64,000 nt of DNA from DASUAS01 sp963841415 (lineage in GTDB: Bacteria; Actinomycetota; Acidimicrobiia; IMCC26256; DASPTH01). Below, piece by piece: positions 50,485 to 59,181 of this stretch (position 1 is the stretch's first letter; each line of letters opens with the position of its first letter). The notes below the pieces were generated by a model. That model saw nothing but the letters and a program-made list of their open reading frames with translations. It was not told where the DNA came from and did no database searches. Made by a program: the position numbers and the translations under genes. Location: NCBI GenBank assembly GCA_963841415.1, contig CAWJCN010000001.1, positions 806,001-870,000 on the forward strand, read 5' to 3'.

Positions 50485-50543
50485 CGCCACGCCACGGGTC
50501 GATTCTGCTCCGCCGTCCTGCACCTCGTGATTGCTCGCTCGCT

Positions 50544-50566
50544 GCGGGCCGAGATACCCGGCCCGC
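50544..50566. repeat. REP-like palindrome (GGGTATCCC family), copy 2
   Basis: GCGGGCCG (50544-50551) and CGGCCCGC (50559-50566) flank AGATACC. On the minus strand the centre reads GGGTATCT and is followed by GCAGCGAGCGAGC, like the flank of copy 1. It lies between the HAD gene and tlyA. Confidence 0.75.
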
Positions 50567-50623
50567 TTCCGCTCGGCTCGCGCGGGCACGGTTTGCGCTC
50601 CGTCTCCGATCTACTCTGCACCG

Positions 50624-51424
50624 GTGACTGTGCGCCGGCGACTCGATGCCGAGCTCGTGCGCCGGGGGTTGCTCGGGAGCCGCCGCCAGGCGGTCGAGGC
50701 GATCGCCGCCGGCCGGGTGCGCGTCGGTGGGAGCCCTGCCCCGGCGCCGGCCCGGCTCGTCGCCGCCGACGAATCCATCCAGGTCACCGGCGACCCGCCG
50801 CGCTTCGTGTCCCGGGGCGGGGAGAAGCTGGCTGCCGCCCTCGACCGCTTCGATCTCGACGTGCTCGGGTGCCGCGCCCTCGACGCCGGCGCGTCGACCG
50901 GCGGCTTCACCGACTGCCTGCTCCAAGCCGGTGCCGCGCACGTGGACGCCGTCGACGTCGGCCGGGGTCAGCTCGCCTGGTCCTTGCGCGACGACCCGCG
51001 CGTCACCGTCCGGGAGCGCACCAACGTTCGCCACCTCCAGCCCGACGACCTGGACGGCCCGGTCGACCTGACCGTCGCCGACCTCTCCTTCATCTCGTTG
51101 GTGACGGTGGCTCCCTCGCTGGCTCGCTGCACCCGCGCCGACGGCGATCTCGTGCTGTTGGTGAAGCCGCAGTTCGAGGCGGGCCGCGCCCGGATCGGCA
51201 AGGGGGGAGTGGTGCGTGATCCCGCTGTGCATCGCGCGGTGCTGCACGAGGTCCGCGACGGCCTGTCGGCGGCCGGGCTCCACTCCGTCGGGGTCATGAC
51301 GTCGCCGCTGAAGGGTGCCGACGGCAACGTCGAGTTCCTCGTGCACTGCGACTCGCGTGGCCCGGCTCTCGACGACGCCCACCTGGACGACGCGGTGCCG
51401 GATGTGGTCGGGAGGAACGCGTGA
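50624..51424 (+). CDS. tlyA: TlyA-family rRNA 2'-O-methyltransferase
   Basis: 266 residues from the GTG at 50624. An N-terminal S4 RNA-binding domain (RRRLDAELVRRGLLGSRRQAVEAI) precedes an FtsJ-like methyltransferase domain with FVSRGGEKL, the SAM site ALDAGASTGGFTDCLLQAGA, and VADLSFISL and LLVKPQFEAGR. Mycobacterial TlyA methylates 16S C1409 and 23S C1920 and sets capreomycin sensitivity. TACTCT ends six bases before the GTG, suggesting a leaderless start. Coupled to nadK by GTGA. Note that C1920 lies in the same helix 69 that precedes the introns here. Confidence 0.93.
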   Translation: MTVRRRLDAELVRRGLLGSRRQAVEAIAAGRVRVGGSPAPAPARLVAADESIQVTGDPPRFVSRGGEKLAAALDRFDLDVLGCRALDAGASTGGFTDCLLQAGAAHVDAVDVGRGQLAWSLRDDPRVTVRERTNVRHLQPDDLDGPVDLTVADLSFISLVTVAPSLARCTRADGDLVLLVKPQFEAGRARIGKGGVVRDPAVHRAVLHEVRDGLSAAGLHSVGVMTSPLKGADGNVEFLVHCDSRGPALDDAHLDDAVPDVVGRNA

Positions 51425-52251
51425 GCGTGCGTCGCGTCGGCCTGGTGCCGCACCCCCATCGTGACACCGCGGCCGAGCTCGTCGAGCAGGCTACGGCCTT
51501 TCTGACCAAGCACGACATCGAGGTGCGCTGCCCCCGCACCGTGGGCGGCACCGACCTCGACACCGAGGGGCTCGACGTCGTGATCTCGCTGGGCGGCGAC
51601 GGCACCATGCTGCGCGCGGTCGACACCGCGTACGACGCCGGCGTCGCCGTGCTCGGTGTCAACGTCGGCCAGATGGGCTACCTCACCGAGGTCGAGCCGA
51701 CGGAATTCGACGCTGGCCTCGAACGCCTGGTGGCGGGCGAGTACGAGGTGGCCGAGCGCATGGTGCTCGAGATCGACGTCGAGTCGGCCGGCGCGGCGCG
51801 GGGTCGGTGGTTCGCGCTCAACGAGGCCGTCGTCGAGAAGGTGCACACGGGGCGGCTGGCGCGACTCGAGGTCGAGATCAACGGCACCTTCTTCACCACC
51901 TACGCCGCCGACGGCGTCATCATCGCCACCCCCACCGGATCGACCGCATACTCGTTCTCGGCCCGGGGACCGATCGTGTCGCCCCGCCACCGTTGTCTGC
52001 TGCTGACGCCGGTCTCGCCGCACATGCTGTTCGACCGGTCGCTGGTGCTCGCGCCCGAGGAGCTGCTGCGCTTCACGGTGTTGGACGAACGCAGTGTGGT
52101 GCTCACCGCCGACGGCCGCGAGCTGGGCGAGCTGGCGGCCGGCGACACCGTGTCGTGCCGCGGTGGTGACCGTTCGGCGCGCATCGTCACCTTCGGTCCC
52201 CGCGACTTCCACCAGATCCTGAAGGCCAAGTTCGGCCTCGCCGACCGGTAG
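51421..52251 (+). CDS. nadK: NAD kinase
   Basis: 276 residues. The catalytic GGDGTM (58-63), the FALNEAVVEK segment and TPTGSTAYSFSARGPIVSP are the NAD kinase hallmarks. It makes NADP from NAD and ATP or polyphosphate. GTG start overlapping tlyA; recN follows four bases after its stop. Same order as mycobacterial tlyA-ppnK-recN. Confidence 0.96.
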   Translation: MSVRRVGLVPHPHRDTAAELVEQATAFLTKHDIEVRCPRTVGGTDLDTEGLDVVISLGGDGTMLRAVDTAYDAGVAVLGVNVGQMGYLTEVEPTEFDAGLERLVAGEYEVAERMVLEIDVESAGAARGRWFALNEAVVEKVHTGRLARLEVEINGTFFTTYAADGVIIATPTGSTAYSFSARGPIVSPRHRCLLLTPVSPHMLFDRSLVLAPEELLRFTVLDERSVVLTADGRELGELAAGDTVSCRGGDRSARIVTFGPRDFHQILKAKFGLADR

Positions 52252-52255
52252 CGGG

Positions 52256-53902
52256 ATGCTGGTCGAGCTGCACGTCGTCGACCTCGGGATCGTCGCCGAC
52301 CTCAACCTGGTGCTGGGCCCCGGCCTGACCGCGATCACCGGCGAGACCGGCGCCGGCAAGACGCTCCTGGTGGAAGCGGTCGAGCTGCTCGTGGGCGGAC
52401 GGGCCGACACGACCCTCGTACGCGACGGCGCGGCCGAAGCTCGCGTCGAGGGTCGGTTCGTCCACCCGGAGACCGGCGACGACACCGTGCTGGCGCGCGT
52501 CGTGCCGCGCGACGGACGCAGTCGTGCCTACCTCGACGGGCGCCTGGCCACGGTGAGCGAGCTGGCCGAGGCCGGGCGCGCCCTCGTCGACCTCCACGGA
52601 CAACACGCGCACCAGTCGCTGCTCGACCCCGCGGTGCAACGCGGCGCGCTCGACCGCTACGCGGGACCGCCCGCGCTCGACGCGCTGGCGCGCTACCGCG
52701 CCGCGCGCGCGGCAGCACGCGACCTCGACGCGGAGCTGGCCGCGCTCGGCGGCGACGCCCGCGCCCGCGCCCGCGAGATCGACCTGCTCCGCTACCAGGT
52801 CGACGAGATCAGCGCCGCCGCACTCGACGATCCGGCCGAGGACGTCGCGCTCGAAGCCGAGGAAGCCCTGCTCGCCGACGCGGTCGCGCACCGCGAGGCC
52901 TTGACCCGCGCCTACGAGGTGCTCGAGGGCCCCGGGCTCGACGCCCTCGGCACCGCCGTCGCCGCGCTCGACGGACGTGCTCCGTTTGCGGAGCTCGCGG
53001 CCCGCCTGCGCGGCGCTCAGGGTGAGCTGGCCGACATCGAGCAGGAGCTGCGCCGCGAAGTCGAACGGGTCGACGACGACCCCGAGCGTGTCGACCGGGT
53101 GCGGGCGCGTCGTCACCAGCTCCACGAGCTCGGTCGCAAGTACGGGTCCACTCTGGCCGACGTCATCGCCTACGGCGCCGAGGCCGCGGCACGCCTCGAC
53201 GAGCAGGAGCGCCACGAGGAACGCGCGGCCGAGCTCGAGGGTCGCCGCGCCGCGCACGAGCGCGGCGCCCAGGCCGCGGCCGGCGACCTCTCGGCGGCGC
53301 GCCGGGCCGCCGCCGGCCCCTTGGGCGAGGCGGTGGGCGAGCACCTCCGCGAGCTGGCCATGCCGCACGCGATCGTCGAGGTGGCGGTGGTACCGGGCCC
53401 GCCCACCGATGACGGCCACGACCAGGTGACGTACCTGCTCGCGGCCAACCCCGGTGAGGCGGCCCGCCCGCTGGCCCGGGCCGCGTCCGGCGGCGAGCTC
53501 TCCCGTGCGATGCTGGCGGCGCGCGTGGTGCTCTCGGAGGCGCCGCCGACCCTGGTGTTCGACGAGGTCGACGCCGGGATCGGAGGGGAAGCCGGGGCCG
53601 CCGTCGGGCGCCTCCTGCAGGCGCTCGGGTCCCGGCACCAGGTTCTGTGCGTCACGCACCTCGCACAGGTGGCAGCGTTTGCCGGGACGCAGGTCGTGGT
53701 GGAGAAGGCCGTGGAACGGGCCGGGAGGATGGAGCGCACGGTGGCGACCGCGACGGTGGTCGACGGCGACGATCGGGTTGCCGAGCTGTCGCGCATGCTG
53801 GCCGGCCTCGGTGATTCCTCGCACGCCCGCCGCCACGCCGCCGAGCTCCTGGCGACCGCCGACGCCGGCGGGTCCGGCGCGCCGCGCCGGGGGCGTCGCT
53901 GA
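52256..53902 (+). CDS. recN: DNA repair protein RecN
   Basis: A 548-residue SMC-like ATPase in double-strand break repair. Walker A is GETGAGKT (29-36). The ABC signature is RAASGGELSRAML and Walker B TLVFDEVDAGIGG, with the D/H loops near VLCVTHLAQVAAFA. The long central region is coiled coil rich in Ala, Glu and Arg. The GQHAHQSLLDP segment is typical of RecN. The stop overlaps the steA ATG (TGATG). Confidence 0.95.
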   Translation: MLVELHVVDLGIVADLNLVLGPGLTAITGETGAGKTLLVEAVELLVGGRADTTLVRDGAAEARVEGRFVHPETGDDTVLARVVPRDGRSRAYLDGRLATVSELAEAGRALVDLHGQHAHQSLLDPAVQRGALDRYAGPPALDALARYRAARAAARDLDAELAALGGDARARAREIDLLRYQVDEISAAALDDPAEDVALEAEEALLADAVAHREALTRAYEVLEGPGLDALGTAVAALDGRAPFAELAARLRGAQGELADIEQELRREVERVDDDPERVDRVRARRHQLHELGRKYGSTLADVIAYGAEAAARLDEQERHEERAAELEGRRAAHERGAQAAAGDLSAARRAAAGPLGEAVGEHLRELAMPHAIVEVAVVPGPPTDDGHDQVTYLLAANPGEAARPLARAASGGELSRAMLAARVVLSEAPPTLVFDEVDAGIGGEAGAAVGRLLQALGSRHQVLCVTHLAQVAAFAGTQVVVEKAVERAGRMERTVATATVVDGDDRVAELSRMLAGLGDSSHARRHAAELLATADAGGSGAPRRGRR

Positions 53903-55062
53903 TGGCCCGGCTCCGCCTGCGCAAGCGCCCCGACACGTCGTCCGCGATCCAGGGTCCTGCGCGCGTCGACCGCCGAACCAAGGACATGATCCCGCGTCTC
54001 CAGATCGGCGACATCGCGGTCATCAACCACCGCGACCTCGATCGCGTCGCCGCCGACGGCCTCATCGAGGCCGGCGTGGTCGCGGTGGTCAATTGCGCAC
54101 CGTCCATCTCCGGGCGCTACCCGAACGGCGGACCGATCCGTGTCGTGCAGGCCGGGATCCGGCTGGTCGACGACGTCGGCGTCGGGCTGATGGACACGCT
54201 GCACGAAGGCGACGTCGTTCGCATCGAGCACGGCGAGGTGTGGTGCAACGGCGAGCTGGTCGCGCGCGGCGCGGAGCTCGACGAGGCCGGCATCGGGGCG
54301 GAGATGGAGGCGGCACGTGCCGCGATCGGTACCGAACTTGAGCGCTTCGCCGAGAACACGCTCGAGTACATCCGCAAGGAAGCTCGGCTCACCTTCGAGC
54401 CGCTGTCGCTGCCGCCGTTGCACACGACCTTCGAAGGTCGACAGGCCCTCGTCGTCGTGCGCGGCCACGACTACCGCTCCGACCTCGCCGCGCTGCGCCC
54501 GTACATCCGCGAGTACCAGCCGGTGCTCATCGGCGTCGACGGCGGTGCCGACGCGCTGCTCGAGCACGGTTTGAAGCCCGACATCATCATCGGCGACTTC
54601 GACTCGGTGTCGGCCAAGGGACTGGCGTGCGGCGCCGAGTTGGTGCACCACGTGCATCCCGACGGGCGCGCGCCCGGCCGCGAGAACCTCCTCGAGTGGG
54701 GCGTCGACTACCACGAGTTCGTGGCCGAAGGCACCAGCGAGGACGTGGCGATGCTCCTCGCCTACGAGTCGAAGGCGCAGCTCATCGTGGCGGTCGGCAC
54801 GCACGCCACCATGGTCGAGTTCCTCGACAAGGGTCGGCCCGGAATGGCGTCGACGTTCCTCACCCGGCTGCGCCTCGGGCCCATGCTGGTCGACGCCAAG
54901 GGAGTGAGCCGGCTCTACGAGGGCCGCGTGCGGCGGCTCGACATCTTCCTCCTCGTCGGCGCGGCGCTGATCGCGATGATCGCAGTCGGCATCGTCGCCG
55001 AACCCATCCACGTGTTCGCGCGTGGTCTCTGGGTGACCCTCAAGGACTTCTTCTCGGGCTGA
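53902..55062 (+). CDS. steA: SteA-like cytokinetic protein (thiamine pyrophosphokinase-like fold)
   Basis: 386 residues. The central region resembles thiamine pyrophosphokinase catalytic domain (VLIGVDGGADALLEHGLKPDIIIGDFDSVS, of which GDFDS is the metal site) but the protein ends in one transmembrane helix (FLLVGAALIAMIAVGIVAE, about 350-370). This matches actinobacterial Rv1697/SteA proteins, reported in Corynebacterium to act with SteB in cytokinesis. Kinase activity is unlikely to be its role, but this is from family knowledge. Tightly linked to recN and to mctB/steB downstream. Confidence 0.88.
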   Translation: MARLRLRKRPDTSSAIQGPARVDRRTKDMIPRLQIGDIAVINHRDLDRVAADGLIEAGVVAVVNCAPSISGRYPNGGPIRVVQAGIRLVDDVGVGLMDTLHEGDVVRIEHGEVWCNGELVARGAELDEAGIGAEMEAARAAIGTELERFAENTLEYIRKEARLTFEPLSLPPLHTTFEGRQALVVVRGHDYRSDLAALRPYIREYQPVLIGVDGGADALLEHGLKPDIIIGDFDSVSAKGLACGAELVHHVHPDGRAPGRENLLEWGVDYHEFVAEGTSEDVAMLLAYESKAQLIVAVGTHATMVEFLDKGRPGMASTFLTRLRLGPMLVDAKGVSRLYEGRVRRLDIFLLVGAALIAMIAVGIVAEPIHVFARGLWVTLKDFFSG

Positions 55063-55130
55063 TGATCAACTTCCGAATTCCTGGCGGTGTGGCGCTCATC
55101 GCGATCTTCGAGGACTCGTCTGTCCGATGA
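55062..55130 (+). CDS. 22-codon leader ORF, degenerate copy of the mctB start
   Basis: ATG at 55062 overlaps the steA stop (TGATG) and the frame MINFRIPGGVALIAIFEDSSVR ends in a TGA that overlaps the mctB ATG. It resembles the first 15 codons of mctB (MINFRFHVVSLIAIF). At DNA level ATGATCAACTTCCG and CTCATCGCGATCTTC are identical in both, 65 bp apart. It looks like a tandem duplication of the gene start, now forming a coupling peptide or decoy. Whether it is translated is not known. Confidence 0.6.
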   Translation: MINFRIPGGVALIAIFEDSSVR

Positions 55131-56062
55131 TCAACTTCCGGTTCCATGTGGTCTCTCTCATCGCGATCTTCCTCGCGCTCGCACTCGGGGTGGTGATCGG
55201 CGCGGGCGTCATCGACCGGGGCGTGGTGAACGCGCTCGACAACCGGCTCGACACGGTGGAGGCGACGTCCAACCGCATCAAGAGCGAGAACAGCGCGCTC
55301 GACGACCGCAACAAGCAGCTCCAGAGCATGATCGGCGACCTGCAGCCGTTCGCGGTCGCCGGCAAGCTCAACAACGACGCCTTCGGCATCGTGGCGGTGC
55401 GCGGCGTGAGTGGCGACCCGGTCTCGGCGTTGGTGACCGCCGCGCAGCAAGCCGATGCCACCGTCACCGGCACGCTGTGGCTCGAGGACAAGTGGGCACT
55501 GAAGGACGCCGACTCGGTGAAGGCGCTCCAGGACGCGCTCGGCACCACGACGAAGAACAAGAACTCGCTGCGCACCGAGGGCTACCAACAGCTCGCGCAG
55601 CGCTTGGCCGAGCCCGAAGTGCTCGCCGGCGGCGCCCAGGACCTGCTGGTCGTGCTGCAAAAGGCCGGCTTCCTCGGTTTCGACGCGGTCGGCAACGCCG
55701 CCATCACCGACTTCCCCGGTGCCGGCGCCGGGATCACGCTGGTGGTCGGCGACAGCGGTTCGCTCGCACCCGAGGTCGTCGCCACTCCCGCCGCGAGCGC
55801 GCTGCACGCGGCCGAGGTGCCGCTCGTCGTCGCCAGCATCTGGACCGAGGTGAGCGACGGTCCCGATCGTGAAGCCGCGGTGCTGCCGATCCGCAAGAGC
55901 CAGCTCGCGCGCACCGTCTCGACCGTCGACGACCTCGACCTGGTCGAGGGCCCGGTGACCGTCGTGCTCGCGATGTCCGACCTCTTCCTCACGCCACCCG
56001 TCGTCGGCCACTACGGCTACGGGTCCACCGCGCAGCCCCTTCCGGACCCGGTCACCCAGTGA
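55127..56062 (+). CDS. mctB: MctB/SteB-family membrane protein
   Basis: 311 residues. One N-terminal transmembrane helix (VVSLIAIFLALALGVVIGAGV) is followed by a coiled coil (DNRLDTVEATSNRIKSENSAL) and a periplasm-facing globular domain. This is the layout of mycobacterial Rv1698, described as a copper-transport or outer-membrane-associated protein (MctB) and as SteB partner of SteA in corynebacteria. The steA-mctB pair is conserved here. Preceded by the 22-codon copy of its own start. The stop overlaps the next ATG. Confidence 0.85.
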   Translation: MINFRFHVVSLIAIFLALALGVVIGAGVIDRGVVNALDNRLDTVEATSNRIKSENSALDDRNKQLQSMIGDLQPFAVAGKLNNDAFGIVAVRGVSGDPVSALVTAAQQADATVTGTLWLEDKWALKDADSVKALQDALGTTTKNKNSLRTEGYQQLAQRLAEPEVLAGGAQDLLVVLQKAGFLGFDAVGNAAITDFPGAGAGITLVVGDSGSLAPEVVATPAASALHAAEVPLVVASIWTEVSDGPDREAAVLPIRKSQLARTVSTVDDLDLVEGPVTVVLAMSDLFLTPPVVGHYGYGSTAQPLPDPVTQ

Positions 56063-58338
56063 TGCCCCGTTGCGGGGCGCGCACGGCGGCGACACTGGTC
56101 GCCGCCGCGGTCGCGGCCGTCGCCTTCACCGCGTTCACGACGGGTCCGGCCGAAGCCGCGTCGCCGTCGGCCCGCAGCGGGCGGGTGCTCATCATCTCAT
56201 TGCCCGACACCGAGTGGCTCGACTTCGAGCCGGCCTCGACGCCCAACCTCGACCGTCTCCTCGAGCGCTCGGCGGTCGGCGCGATGGTCACCAACGGTGT
56301 CGACCGACCGACCGCGCTCGCGGGCGGCTACGTGACGCTCGGCGCCGGCGCGCGCTCAGTCGGCAGCCAGAACGGGAACCAGGGCTTCGGCGTCGACGAG
56401 GACTTCGGCCGTGACCGCGCCGGTGTCGTGTTCACGACGCGCACGGGGATTCCGGCGGGCGACGGACTCGTGTACATGCCGATCGCCGACACCATCGACG
56501 CGAACGACGCCGAGCTCTACGGCGCGAAACCGGGGCTGCTGGGCGACCAGCTGGCGAAGGCGGGGATCTCGCGTGCGGTGATCAGCAACGGCGACGGCAC
56601 CGACCCGAGCACGCCCGACACGCGCTCGTCGCCATGGCGGCGGGCCGCCGTCGCTGCGCTCATGACCAGCGCGGGCAAGGTCCCCGGGGGGCGCGTGGAC
56701 GACGGGCTCCTCCGACAGGACGCCACCGCGCCCTTCGGGGTGCGGCTCGACGCCGACCGCGTGGAGCGTGCGTTCGAGGATGCGTGGAAGCCCGGTTCGG
56801 TGGTGCTGGTCGAAGGTTCCGACCTCGTGCGCGCCGACATCCAGGCCAAGTTCGCGTCAGACGACCAGGCCGTGCGCATGCGGGCCCACGCCCTCGAGGA
56901 CACCGACCGCATCGTCGGTCGACTCCTCGCGCACGTCGACGACCACGACATGGTCATCGTGATGGGCCCGAGCCCACCGCAAGCGCGGGACGCGCTCAGC
57001 GTCGCCGCGGTTCGCGCGCCGGGGTTCGCCCCCGGCCTGTTGCGCTCGACCACCACCCAGCACGACGGGTTCGTCAACCTGGTCGACGTCGCACCCACCG
57101 TGCTCACGTACTTCGGGCTCGATCGACCCGACGACATGGAGGGCCGGCGGATGGAGACCGGGTCGGCGGGCGGATCGCTGGCTGACCACCGCACGTTCCT
57201 CGTCAACGCCAACGAGGATGGGCTCTTCCGCGATGGGCTCATCGGCGCCTCGATGGGCGTCGTCATGGGAGTGGCCATCGGGCTGGCCTTGCTGTCGATC
57301 GCGATCGACCGCTGGTCGCGTCTGAAGGCGCGTTGGTCGGTCGGCCTGCTGGTGTTCCTCGCGTTGTGGTTGTTCGGCTTCCTCGACGCGACCTACCTCG
57401 CGGGCCCGCTCCACTTCGAACGCAACGGTGGCAAGTTCGGCTTCTGGGTCTTCGTCGTGGCGGTGGCCGCCGTCATCGCCGCGGCATGCATGGTCGCGAC
57501 CCGCCGCCGGCCCCTGCTCGCCGTCATGGCCGGGCTCGGCACGGTCGTCGCGGTGCACCTGGTCGACCTCGTGACCGGCGCCCACCTCGAGTGGAACACG
57601 GTGTTCGGCTATTCGCCGACCATCGGGATCCGGTTCGTGGGCGAGGGCAACATGACGTTCGCGCAGCTGAGCGCGGCGGCGGTGCTCTTCGCCGGCCTCC
57701 TGGCGTGGCAGGTGCCGACGAGGCGCGGCGCGCGCGTTGCCATCGCACTCCTCGCCGTGATCGTGATCGTCATGGGCGCGCCGTTCTGGGGCAACGACTT
57801 CGGCGGCGCGATCGCCGCCGCTCCGGGATTCGTGCTGTTCGGTTGGCTCCTGCTCGGTCATGAGCTGCGTTGGCGGACGGTTTGGGCATTGGCCGGCGTG
57901 CTGGTGGCGGCCGGGCTGCTCGTGGGCTCGGTCGACGTGCTCCGCCCCGCGGACCAGCGCACGCACGTCGGCAAGTTCTTCGAGAAGGCAGGCACCGACT
58001 TCTCGAGCGCGACGCTCGTGTTGCGGCGCAAGGCGTCGGAGAACCTCTCGACGCTCGCGCATTCCCTGTTGCTCGGCTGCCTCATCGCGCTCGCACTGCT
58101 CGCGGCGTACCTGTGGTTCGTGCGGCCACGATCGTTGCGGACCCTCTTCGCGTCTGTCACCACCGCGCGCATCACCGCCCTCTCGCTGGTCGTGGTCGCC
58201 GTGCTCGGCTTCGCGCTCAACGACTCGGGCATCACCATCCCCGGGATGATGGCCGCGGTCGCCGAAGCTACCGTCGTGATCCTCCTGGCGCGCGTGGTCT
58301 TCGCCGACGGACGACGTGAACCTGGCCGCGGCCCATGA
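56062..58338 (+). CDS. Multi-pass membrane protein with alkaline-phosphatase-like domain
   Basis: About 758 residues. A signal-like segment (about 8-32) is followed by an extracytoplasmic domain to about residue 385 with features of the alkaline phosphatase/sulfatase superfamily (IISLPDTEW, ASTPNLDRLLERSAVGAMV, MVIVMGPSPP, HDGFVNLVDVAPTVL). About eleven hydrophobic helices follow to the C-terminus. The metal-ligand set is incomplete by eye (Asp then a Glu instead of the usual DD), so catalysis is uncertain. Start at ATG 56062 (TGATG overlap), or GTG three bases earlier. Coupled to the GT4-like gene; an envelope role is inferred. Confidence 0.72.
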   Translation: MPRCGARTAATLVAAAVAAVAFTAFTTGPAEAASPSARSGRVLIISLPDTEWLDFEPASTPNLDRLLERSAVGAMVTNGVDRPTALAGGYVTLGAGARSVGSQNGNQGFGVDEDFGRDRAGVVFTTRTGIPAGDGLVYMPIADTIDANDAELYGAKPGLLGDQLAKAGISRAVISNGDGTDPSTPDTRSSPWRRAAVAALMTSAGKVPGGRVDDGLLRQDATAPFGVRLDADRVERAFEDAWKPGSVVLVEGSDLVRADIQAKFASDDQAVRMRAHALEDTDRIVGRLLAHVDDHDMVIVMGPSPPQARDALSVAAVRAPGFAPGLLRSTTTQHDGFVNLVDVAPTVLTYFGLDRPDDMEGRRMETGSAGGSLADHRTFLVNANEDGLFRDGLIGASMGVVMGVAIGLALLSIAIDRWSRLKARWSVGLLVFLALWLFGFLDATYLAGPLHFERNGGKFGFWVFVVAVAAVIAAACMVATRRRPLLAVMAGLGTVVAVHLVDLVTGAHLEWNTVFGYSPTIGIRFVGEGNMTFAQLSAAAVLFAGLLAWQVPTRRGARVAIALLAVIVIVMGAPFWGNDFGGAIAAAPGFVLFGWLLLGHELRWRTVWALAGVLVAAGLLVGSVDVLRPADQRTHVGKFFEKAGTDFSSATLVLRRKASENLSTLAHSLLLGCLIALALLAAYLWFVRPRSLRTLFASVTTARITALSLVVVAVLGFALNDSGITIPGMMAAVAEATVVILLARVVFADGRREPGRGP

Positions 58339-59181
58339 CGGTGGTGGTCGCGTTCCTCGTGGGGCTGGTGACCGTGCGCTTCCTGCGGATCGTCAGCGGC
58401 GAGATCCTCGCTTCACCTGCGCTGGAACGCACCAACTACCGGGGGCACGTCCTGCCGACGGCCGGCGGCCTCTTCGTCATCCTCACCGTGCTCGTGATCG
58501 ACGCCGGCCGCTCGGTGCTCGGCGCGATCGGCGTGGGTTCCGAGAGTGGTCTCACGCAGGCTCGGCTCGCCGTGTTGTTCGCGGTGTTCGGATTCGGCTT
58601 CCTCGGACTGGTCGACGATCTCGCGGCGCACGGAGAGGACCGCGGCTTCAAGGGGCACCTCGGGGCGCTGCGCGAGGGCCGCGTCACGACGGGTCTGCTC
58701 AAGCTGGTCGGCGGCGCGGCGGTGGCGGTTGTCATCGTGGCGACGCCCGGATTCAAGTCGGGACGCACGCTCATCGTCGACGCCATGCTCATCGCGCTCG
58801 GCGGCCAACCTCGGCAACCTCCTCGACCGCGCGCCCGGACGCACGATCAAGTTCGGTCTGCTGGCGTACGCACCCATCGCGATCGTGATCGGCACCGCGC
58901 CGATCGGTGTCGCGGCCGCGCCGGTGATGGGCGCCGCGCTGGGGCTGCTGCCCGACGACCTGCGCGAGCGCCTGATGCTGGGCGACACCGGTGCCAACGT
59001 GATCGGCGCGGTGCTCGGACTCGCGGTCGTGCTCGGTGCGCGCGACAGCGTGCGTCTCGTCGTGATGCTGGTGCTGCTCGCGGTGAACGTGGTCGCGGAG
59101 TTGGTGTCGTTCTCACGTGTCATCGACGCGGTGCCCCCGCTCCGCTGGTTCGACCGGTGGGGCAGCCGCCGTCAGCACTAG
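58335..59181 (+). CDS. Glycosyltransferase family 4 (MraY/WecA-like) membrane protein, frameshifted
   Basis: About 282 residues once the frame is joined. Polyprenyl-phosphate sugar-phosphate transferase motifs are present: GLVDDLAAHG (metal-binding Asp pair), NLLDRAPGRTIK (substrate loop) and MLGDTGANVIGA. Hydrophobic helices span most of the chain. At 58800-58801 one extra G breaks the frame; removing it gives MLIALAANLGNLLDRAPGR. Too short for MraY itself; a relative with unknown sugar substrate. ATGA overlap with the upstream gene. Its stop shares CTAG with the convergent gene. Confidence 0.8.
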
